Origin: a bacterium
Lineage (GTDB): Bacteria > Atribacterota > JS1 > SB-45 > 34-128
NCBI GenBank assembly: GCA_018903015.1
Contig: JAHIPR010000140.1
Coordinates: forward strand, 1 to 5,181
Length of the DNA stretch: 5,181 nt
Reading direction: 5' to 3'
The translations under genes were made by a program, and so were the position numbers. The notes beneath the pieces were generated by a model, which did not search any database, was not told the DNA's origin, and was given only the letters and a program-made list of their open reading frames with translations. Each line of letters starts with the position of its first letter. Within the stretch, counting starts at the first letter, position 1. Of the stretch, positions 1 through 3,975 are shown piece after piece.

Positions 1-192
1 GGTGAGGAAAAATGGAAAATAGCCTGGGTAAAATTAATTGAAATATTAAGGAAGCAAAAAGTTAATTTAAAAGAGGGTGAAATTTCCTATGTAAAGGATC
101 TTATGAAAGCTACTGTCCCGGAGGTGAATGAAATTATATATAAGGCTATGCCGGATGTAGTAAGGAATGGCAGGACTTTAAAATATAAATAA
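1..192 (+). CDS. Small phage-type protein of unknown function (5' truncated)
   Basis: The frame is open from the first base to the TAA at 190-192, giving the last 63 residues of a protein whose start lies outside the window. The visible part is charged and looks helical. It contains a W-rich stretch (EEKWKIAWVKLIEIL), a middle segment with VNLKEGEISYVKDLM, and ends PDVVRNGRTLKYK. I see no catalytic motif or membrane segment and do not recognise a family. The stop lies 3 bases before the ATG of the M15 peptidase, so the two are probably co-transcribed and translationally coupled. The position directly before a lysis-like pair suggests a phage or prophage late gene. That role comes only from context. 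Confidence 0.7.
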   Translation, partial: GEEKWKIAWVKLIEILRKQKVNLKEGEISYVKDLMKATVPEVNEIIYKAMPDVVRNGRTLKYK

Positions 193-195
193 ATT

Positions 196-573
196 ATGGG
201 TATAATTAATGATATAGAATTAACTGAATATTTTTCTTTATATGAGTTTGAGTGTCCCTGCTGCAGGCGGGTTATGTTATCTCCGGACCTTTTGGCCAGA
301 CTGAATCATTTAAGAATGGTTATAAATAGGCCAATATATATCAATTCCGGTTATCGGTGTCCGGAGGAAAATCATAGGGTCGGGGGAGCTCCCGGTTCTT
401 ATCATCTCCTGGGTATGGCTGTAGACATTCACGTAAAAGATTATTTACTTTTCGATCTTCTCCTTTTTGCTCAAGAAATAGGTTTTAATGGTATTGGATT
501 TTATGAAGAGAAAGATTTCTTACATCTCGATATTAGGCCTGGACCAAAGCACACTTGGAAAGGAAATAAGTGA
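196..573 (+). CDS. M15_3-family zinc peptidase (phage endolysin-like, D-Ala-D-Ala carboxypeptidase type)
   Basis: This 125-residue protein has the signature of the short Peptidase_M15_3 family. The segment SGYRCPEENHRVGGAPGSYH is followed by LLGMAVDIH and later by FLHLDIRP. By family analogy, the zinc ligands are H70, D77 and H110, and D112 completes the HxD pair. A cysteine cluster, CPCC at 20-23, sits at the usual place near the N-terminus. There is no signal peptide, so in a phage setting export would need a holin, and a YvrJ-like membrane protein follows one base later. Length is normal for the single-domain family, and no cell-wall-binding domain is present. The ATG at 196 has no clear Shine-Dalgarno sequence; the upstream stop 3 bases before suggests coupling. 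The family is clear; its use in lysis or in wall degradation during entry is inferred from its neighbours. Confidence 0.9.
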   Translation: MGIINDIELTEYFSLYEFECPCCRRVMLSPDLLARLNHLRMVINRPIYINSGYRCPEENHRVGGAPGSYHLLGMAVDIHVKDYLLFDLLLFAQEIGFNGIGFYEEKDFLHLDIRPGPKHTWKGNK

Positions 574-574
574 A

Positions 575-778
575 TTGGATATTGAATATGTACTAAAATT
601 AATAGCAAATAACGGCTTTCCCTTAGTGCTTTCTGTATATTTAGTATGGAAATTAGAGTTTTTTATTAATGAAATCATAAAGAATCAGAAGGAATTTTCC
701 CATAATGTTACCACAGAAATCAAAGAAATTAAGCAGGCAATCAATGAATTACGGGTTGATTTTGCAAAAAATCAATGA
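575..778 (+). CDS. YvrJ-like small membrane protein (holin-like), probable TTG start
   Basis: I read a 67-residue protein starting at TTG 575, with AAGGA about 10 bases upstream and the stop of the peptidase one base before it. An upstream ATG at 488 would place 29 extra residues inside the peptidase gene in another frame, and these look unlike protein (MVLDFMKRKISYIS). The preferred product begins MDIEYVLKLIANNGFPLVLSVYLVWKLE. This is a short amphipathic start followed by one hydrophobic segment with the GFP motif typical of YvrJ-family proteins. The C-terminal half (about residues 28-67) is a charged, heptad-like helix. The order after an endolysin-like peptidase suits a holin or an accessory lysis protein. 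Membrane placement is seen in the sequence; the holin role is inference. Confidence 0.72.
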   Translation: MDIEYVLKLIANNGFPLVLSVYLVWKLEFFINEIIKNQKEFSHNVTTEIKEIKQAINELRVDFAKNQ

Positions 779-1087
779 AACCATTGAGATATAAGGGTTT
801 TAGCATTTTCTCTTAGACCTTCAAATTTGGCGTATACGAGGCGTATTTAAAAAATACGATGAATCATACCAGCCACCTTAAAATAAGCGCTAAAAACACG
901 CTTAAATTAGATATTATTTTTCGTGGTTCCTGGAAATCCCCGTTTTTCGTCTTCTTTTCTCTAACATTCTCTCTTTTTCTCCTGAATCCTCTTATTCTCT
1001 TGCATATCTGCCTTTGCGTTACACATAGACAGTTTTGCAAGACACTATATTAATGTTTTGAACTTTCAATTGGTATTTTTAGTAACA
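779..1087 (+). other. Intergenic stretch without a supportable gene
   Basis: The + strand has a 64-codon ORF from ATG 859, but it has no ribosome binding site and its composition comes from pyrimidine-rich DNA (many F, L, S). The minus strand is correspondingly purine-rich. It holds a longer frame without a credible start codon, reading about 60 codons from near 1050 down to a stop near 865. Neither looks like a real gene. An imperfect 6-bp hairpin, TCAATG/CATTGA at 772-787, covers the stop codon of the YvrJ-like gene but has no T-run, so it is not a convincing terminator. Confidence 0.5.
831..858. repeat. Adjacent palindromes built on CGTAT
   Basis: CGTATACG (831-838) is a perfect 8-base palindrome. 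It is followed three bases later by CGTATTT (842-848), spacer AAA, then AAATACG (852-858), a perfect 7-bp inverted repeat. The three CGTAT/ATACG half-sites in 28 bases could be an operator or a weak hairpin. No T-run follows, so it is not an obvious terminator. Function unknown. Confidence 0.5.
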
Positions 1088-1115
1088 TTGACATAGAAAA
1101 GAATATAGTTATTAT
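1088..1115 (+). promoter_or_regulatory. Sigma-70-type promoter pointing to the cassette
   Basis: A perfect -35 box TTGACA (1088-1093) is followed after 16 bases by TATTAT (1110-1115), 5 of 6 matches to the -10 consensus. Transcription would start near 1121 in a run of G. It would give a leader of about 180 bases before the proposed cassette edge and about 315 before the DUF3800 start. This is the best-looking promoter in the left half. Confidence 0.6.
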
Positions 1116-1197
1116 ATAAGGGGGCGTAACTACGAATAAAAGAACAAAAACCGGGTAAAGAAAGCACGATGAGAGTGTTTTAAGAAGCGCCGAAATG

Positions 1198-1226
1198 TTG
1201 ACAAACCCAGATGGAAAATTTAAACT
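1198..1226 (+). promoter_or_regulatory. Possible second promoter upstream of the cassette edge
   Basis: TTGACA (1198-1203) is followed at 17 bases by TAAACT (1221-1226), which matches the -10 consensus at 4 of 6. It points the same way as the promoter at 1088 and lies about 75 bases before the proposed recombination point. The -10 box is weak. Confidence 0.35.
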
Positions 1227-1271
1227 AAAAATAAAAGTTAATGTTCATGTTTTTTATTTAAGTTAAAAGAG

Positions 1272-1295
1272 TATATCTGAAGTACTTCGGATATA
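1272..1295. repeat. Strong hairpin just before the cassette edge
   Basis: TATATCTGAAG (1272-1282) pairs with CTTCGGATATA (1285-1295) along 11 positions with one G-T pair. In RNA the innermost pair would open, giving about a 10-bp stem with a GUAC loop. No T-run follows. It ends 5 bases before the GTTGTGC core, so it may be part of the recombination target or of the leader RNA. Confidence 0.6.
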
Positions 1296-1300
1296 GATAA

Positions 1301-1307
1301 GTTGTGC
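1301..1307 (+). other. Left core site of the integron cassette
   Basis: GTTGTGC is close to the integron core GTTRRRY (one mismatch, T for the second R). It is the exact reverse complement of the inner core GCACAAC of the attC at 2504-2510. If three more bases are included (1301-1310 against 2501-2510), 9 of 10 are complementary. Known cassettes show this match because the first bases of the linear cassette come from its own R' box. Recombination would fall between G1301 and T1302. Confidence 0.6.
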
Positions 1308-2602
1308 AATATATCGGCTCTTCAAATAATGTTCCCTGAACCTTACAGCCGGAAAGCTTTCTTTGGAGCTAAATTTTATAGAATGAATAAAACGAATTTA
1401 TGGAGATGAAATGATACACAATTTCAGATACCGAAATGAATCTTTTTATTGATGAATCAAAACTATTTATATATACACCAAAGCCAAATTCGTGGAATGT
1501 GGTGGCTTGCTATGCTGTTTCTGATGATGATTATATTCAAGCCCAAAATATTATAAAAGAGCTAAAAATATCTGCTGGATTTGATGTGTACGATGAGGTC
1601 AAAATAAACGACCTTAGTGAGTCACAGTATATCGTTTTTTTGAAGGATTTTCAGAAGCTTGGTGGTACGCTTTATGCTGTTGCTACAGATTCAAACTTGA
1701 ATACTCCCGATGTGATACATTCACATCAGACGCTCCAAGGAGACAAAATTGTTGAGCACAAAGAGAAAATGAAATATGAAGAAAGGAAACGAGCCCTTGA
1801 AAATTTAAGAGAGAGAGTTGTTGGGCTCCCTCCACAGTTATATGTTCAATTATTTTGCCAACTGAACCTGATGGTAAAAGTTATCAATACAGTTATTCCT
1901 TACTATATTCAAAGAGACCCCAGATCCCTTTCAAGATTTCAATGGCGCGTGGATCAAAAGGACGTCACTAGAACAGATTTTGAGAATGTCTTTGAAATCC
2001 TTGGTCCAAGAATTATCCAATCAAAATCGATTACAGATCCTTTGATAATGATCAAAGGTTTTGATTATAGTGTGCTGAATAAATATGAGTATACAAAAGA
2101 TAATGTTCCAAAATATTTAAAAGAACAATATGGTCTAAATATTGAAAGCGGATATAATATCCAAGCGATAATTCGTGAAGATATTGATTTTGTTGATTCT
2201 AAAAATAATATTGGAGTTCAAATAATAGACCTCCTTGCTTCTGGATTGCGTAAGTGTCTGCGGCTTGAATTTAGTAATAATAGTAGGATTGCCTTTGAAT
2301 TAGGAAAATTAATGGTTCAGGCCCGGTATAATTCACCACCCATAGATTTGGTTTGCCTCTCAACTAATACCAAACTATCCGAAGAAGTGGCTAATTTAAT
2401 AAGAATAATGGTACGCGTATGCAGACCGTTCTTAACTTTCTGACAGGAAAAATAGAAAAACCTGATATGCTCCTCTTTAAAACGCGGAAGAGCCAATACG
2501 ATCGCACAACACAGCATGGCCGCTTCGTCGCTGTCGTTGCTCGGCCTTTGGCACATTTTGCCTCTGCTACGCTACAGCAAAACGCCGGCTATGCTGGGAA
2601 CG
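1302..2602 (+). mobile_element. Integron-type gene cassette with one gene and a 3' attC
   Basis: The unit is 1301 bases. It starts TTGTGC, contains one gene in the usual orientation and ends at the G of GTTAGGC in the attC. The gene stop (2443) lies 60 bases before the attC, a normal arrangement. The 5' untranslated part (1302-1435) is long for a cassette and contains nested inverted repeats: CGGCT (1315-1319) with AGCCG (1347-1351), and inside them GTTC/GAAC (1331-1341). No integrase of the IntI type and no second full attC is visible. It may therefore be a cassette inserted at a secondary site, or a member of an array without integrase. The attC is well supported. The left edge rests on the 7-base match and is less certain. 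Confidence 0.62.
1436..2443 (+). CDS. DUF3800 domain protein (predicted RNase H-fold nuclease-like), cassette gene
   Basis: The 335-residue product shows the two ends of the DUF3800 family. The N-terminal strand is MNLFIDESK, where the family norm is FIDESG. The C-terminal acidic cluster is DFVDSKNNIGVQIIDLLA, with D254, Q262 and D265. The family is predicted to have an RNase H-like fold with acidic catalytic residues; here D6, E7, D254 and D265 are candidates. The middle (about 100-200) is divergent. No signal peptide or membrane segment is seen, so it should be cytoplasmic. The family is often found on mobile elements and near defence genes, but no biochemical role is established that I can cite. 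The start is uncertain. ATG 1436 has no Shine-Dalgarno sequence, while GGAG at 1402-1405 is well placed for ATG 1411 in another frame. That frame gives a 13-codon peptide ending at 1452, across this start. Translational coupling, or a base lost near the start, would explain this. Confidence 0.8.
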   Translation: MNLFIDESKLFIYTPKPNSWNVVACYAVSDDDYIQAQNIIKELKISAGFDVYDEVKINDLSESQYIVFLKDFQKLGGTLYAVATDSNLNTPDVIHSHQTLQGDKIVEHKEKMKYEERKRALENLRERVVGLPPQLYVQLFCQLNLMVKVINTVIPYYIQRDPRSLSRFQWRVDQKDVTRTDFENVFEILGPRIIQSKSITDPLIMIKGFDYSVLNKYEYTKDNVPKYLKEQYGLNIESGYNIQAIIREDIDFVDSKNNIGVQIIDLLASGLRKCLRLEFSNNSRIAFELGKLMVQARYNSPPIDLVCLSTNTKLSEEVANLIRIMVRVCRPFLTF

Positions 2603-2608
2603 TTAGGC
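2504..2608 (+). other. attC recombination site (59-base-element type)
   Basis: The inner core GCACAAC (2504-2510) and the outer core GTTAGGC (2602-2608, a perfect GTTRRRY) frame an imperfect palindrome. CAGCAT plus GCCG (2512-2522) pairs with CGGC plus ATGCTG (2585-2596) across a G/A mismatch. Inside, GCTGT (2530-2534) pairs with ACAGC (2574-2578), and GGC/GCC closes a T-rich loop (2550-2562). The spacer between R and L boxes is one base on the left and five on the right, the asymmetry seen in folded attC sites. The site is much richer in GC than the surrounding DNA. At 105 bases it lies inside the known size range. Cleavage is expected between G2602 and T2603. Confidence 0.82.
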
Positions 2609-2640
2609 GACATCCTATCCCAAAAGGGAGTTGTAAAGTA

Positions 2641-2790
2641 ATGATGAGCAAATTAGATTCAGACAGTTAAATAATAACGAGGCAAATAAATTAACTAATT
2701 CCTGTAATACTTCCCGGGAAAAGTTTGTTATCTGGTCGCTTTTAGATACCGCGTTAACATTATCATAATTTTTCGATCTTAAAAAAATAT
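2641..2790 (+). pseudogene. Remnant of a tyrosine recombinase (phage integrase family)
   Basis: From 2652 the frame reads IRFRQLNNNEANKLTN, then REKFVIWSLLDTALTLS, a stop at 2766-2768, then FFDLKK. This matches the start of the catalytic domain of tyrosine recombinases, where the usual form is R.L...EA..L, ..R..FV.W.LLDTGLR.SE...L. Three lesions are visible. The ATG at 2641 (after AGGGAG at 2625-2630) is in another frame and stops at 2670, so one base has been lost near 2650. The box-I arginine of TGLRVSE is a threonine (ACA 2757-2759). The following glutamate codon has become TAA. After about 2790 no homology is visible, so the rest is deleted or decayed. It is directly downstream of the attC, but nothing here marks it as IntI. 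Confidence 0.58.
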
Positions 2791-3224
2791 CACTCCCTGT
2801 TCTTTATCTTCTGTATAAAATTTACTTCACCTAAACTTTCTCTCTATTAAAAAATATCCCCTGCAAAATGCTTTTAAGGTTAATTATTAGTTTAATATAT
2901 TAGAAATTTTGTATTGGCAAAAACATACATTGTCTTTTATTCTTTGTATCAAATATTCGAATAAATTCTTATGACTTTATAATAAAATTTAATATATATG
3001 CTATAATCAATTTATCATTATAAATATAGTTAGAATAAGGGCAGGGGTATAACTTATTGATGAACAAGGGTTTATATTTAACTACACATTATTTGGAACA
3101 CTAACAGGAAAATTAATTAACTCCTTTAGTTTAACTTGATTTTATATAGTCGCGGTTAGATTTTTCAGGTTATGATAAATATTATTGTTATCATTTATAC
3201 AAAAGTTGCGAAACTCGTCTAATA
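2791..3224 (+). other. AT-rich non-coding stretch
   Basis: I see no reading frame of protein-like composition on either strand. It contains a hairpin ATGATAA/TTATCAT (3172-3194, 9-base loop) and an extended -10 promoter element near 3002. It may be remains of the decayed recombinase and neighbouring mobile DNA. Confidence 0.5.
2999..3007 (+). promoter_or_regulatory. Possible extended -10 promoter
   Basis: ATGC is followed by a perfect TATAAT (3002-3007), giving a TGN extended -10. No good -35 box lies at 16-18 bases. A transcript from here would run through non-coding DNA to the terminator at 3248. It could be an unrecognised small RNA of about 275 bases, or chance in AT-rich DNA. Confidence 0.3.
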
Positions 3225-3234
3225 GCCTCCACCA
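3225..3234 (+). other. tmRNA/tRNA 3'-end-like motif, possible attachment-site remnant
   Basis: GCCTCCACCA is the usual 3' end of bacterial tmRNA (acceptor strand, discriminator A, CCA). It is followed 13 bases later by a clean intrinsic terminator, as a real ssrA gene would be. The preceding bases do not form a proper T-arm, so no functional RNA ends here. It could be the displaced gene end left where an element inserted in ssrA. Confidence 0.35.
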
Positions 3235-3247
3235 AATCCTTACAAAC

Positions 3248-3289
3248 AAAGCCTTTCAGGCATTTAGCTGAAGGGCTTTCTTATTTTTT
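3248..3289 (+). terminator. Rho-independent terminator
   Basis: AAAGCC (3248-3253) pairs with GGCTTT (3274-3279), and TTCAG (3255-3259) pairs with CTGAA (3268-3272). This makes an 11-bp stem with one T/G opposition and an 8-base loop. CTTATTTTTT follows. It separates the accessory left part from the riboswitch region. Confidence 0.85.
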
Positions 3290-3442
3290 ATAAATTATTT
3301 TTCAGAAAAAGAAGGATTTTTGAAAATAGTGTCGTATATATAAATATACTTAATTTATAGTAAGTATGTATGCATTAAAATAATAATATATCTATAGTCA
3401 TATATGTTATATTGAATAAACAAAATATGTAACCTGTATGAA
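3290..3442 (+). other. Upstream region of the riboswitch leader
   Basis: Very AT-rich DNA without a gene. It contains the inverted repeats GTATAT/ATATAC (3334-3349) and ATACTTA/TAAGTAT (3346-3367), which overlap each other. A promoter for the leader should lie here. TATATT at 3408-3413 is a possible -10 box, but I find no convincing -35 box. Confidence 0.4.
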
Positions 3443-3680
3443 GGTAACAGGAGAGACTTTTTCTTTCCATTATAAAAGAAAAGGAACCGAAGAGGCAAGA
3501 TACTAAATGTATTTAAACTTTCAGGCAAAAGGACTGTTACCGGACAGAACTCTGGAGAGCTTTATACTAAAAAGCACCGAAGGGGCAATTCCTAATCTTT
3601 AGGAAAACCCTTACAGAGTTTACTAAAAAGAATTATCTCCTAATTTTTTAGGAAGAATCTTTCAGGTAAAAGGACAGAGT
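3443..3680 (+). promoter_or_regulatory. Tandem glycine riboswitch (gcvT type)
   Basis: Two glycine aptamers lie head to tail. Aptamer I is closed by a perfect 7-bp P1, GGTAACA (3443-3449) with TGTTACC (3535-3541). It carries GGAGAGAC, ACCGAAGAGGCAA and TTCAGGCAAAAGGAC. A short linker, GGACAGA, leads to aptamer II, closed by ACTCT (3549-3553) with AGAGT (3676-3680). It carries CTGGAGAG, CACCGAAGGGGCAA and TCTTTCAGGTAAAAGGACAG. These blocks match the known gcvT element closely in order and spacing. Aptamer II is longer than usual because it contains two similar hairpins in its P3 region. The normal targets are glycine cleavage or transport genes. None is present here; the next gene is a lipoprotein 300 bases further on. 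Confidence 0.93.
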
Positions 3681-3724
3681 AAGAGAGTAATATAATTATT
3701 TTCTTATTCTATCTTTTTTATTTT
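3676..3724 (+). terminator. Riboswitch-controlled intrinsic terminator
   Basis: A 16-bp stem with three G-U pairs forms between 3676-3691 and 3695-3710, with a 3-base loop, followed by ATCTTTTTTATTTT. The first five bases of the left arm (AGAGT, 3676-3680) are also the 3' strand of P1 in glycine aptamer II, so the two structures exclude each other. Glycine binding should hold P1 and prevent termination, an ON switch as in Bacillus gcvT. Confidence 0.82.
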
Positions 3725-3765
3725 AGATAAAAAATATTCTATACCAATATCTAGAATCCGATAAA

Positions 3766-3839
3766 GGTAAACTATCCGAAAAGGTAGAGTGGAAGGCTAT
3801 GAGCCTAAATCACTTTAGCAACATAACTACCAAATTACT
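3766..3839 (+). promoter_or_regulatory. Probable c-di-GMP-I (GEMM-like) riboswitch aptamer, diverged
   Basis: The order of elements follows the class I c-di-GMP aptamer. GGTAAAC is followed by a GAAA-capped hairpin (CTATCC 3772-3777 with GGTAG 3783-3787). Then come the 11-base joint AGTGGAAGGCT in place of the usual GACGCAAAGCC, the hairpin GGCT/AGCC (3795-3805), CCTAAA, and finally AAATTACT in place of the usual GGGTTRCC. GGTAA (3766-3770) pairs with TTACT (3835-3839) to close the fold. Most differences from consensus are G to A or C to T, so the element is diverged or partly decayed. The class commonly controls surface and adhesion genes, which suits the lipoprotein downstream. Confidence 0.55.
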
Positions 3840-3860
3840 CTGAGTTTTTTAGTTGAGTAA
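3835..3860 (+). promoter_or_regulatory. Alternative hairpin competing with the GEMM-like P1
   Basis: TTACTC (3835-3840) pairs with GAGTAA (3855-3860). Its left arm is the strand that would close the upstream c-di-GMP-I-like aptamer, so the two cannot form together. No T-run follows, and the ribosome binding site is 100 bases away, so the output mechanism is unclear. Confidence 0.4.
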
Positions 3861-3975
3861 CCTAGATTAAATGATTAGATGAACTAATTAGAAGATTTAA
3901 ACAGAAAAGATTTCAAATTAAAAAATCAATTCCATATGAATTTTAAATATTTAATAAATTATAGGAGAAAATAAA

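Noticed and set aside
859..1053. 64-codon ORF on the + strand
   Set aside because: No ribosome binding site, pyrimidine-driven composition (F, L, S, C) and no protein-like domain pattern.
1165..1203. Hammerhead-like ribozyme (GATGAG ... CGAAA)
   Set aside because: The conserved CU before GAUGA is missing, and the expected stem II and cleavage triplet do not form.
1120..1210. tmRNA or known riboswitch starting at the GGGGGCGTAA run
   Set aside because: The GGATTCGAC block of tmRNA is absent, and no set of conserved riboswitch blocks could be matched.
2317..2556. 79-codon ORF on the minus strand
   Set aside because: Overlaps the end of the DUF3800 gene and the attC palindrome in the opposite direction, with no recognisable motif.
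2419..2670. 83-codon ORF on the + strand running through the attC
   Set aside because: It is a read-through of the attC palindrome in another frame. Such sites are often open by chance because of their GC content.
3076..3161. Second attC (ATTTAAC ... GTTAGAT)
   Set aside because: The cores match the loose consensus, but the inner L boxes are not complementary. Such cores arise often in AT-rich DNA.
3040..3234. Complete small tmRNA gene ending in CCTCCACCA
   Set aside because: The 195-base span is too short. There is no T-arm and no tag reading frame, and the 5' GGGG start does not lead into GGATTCGAC.
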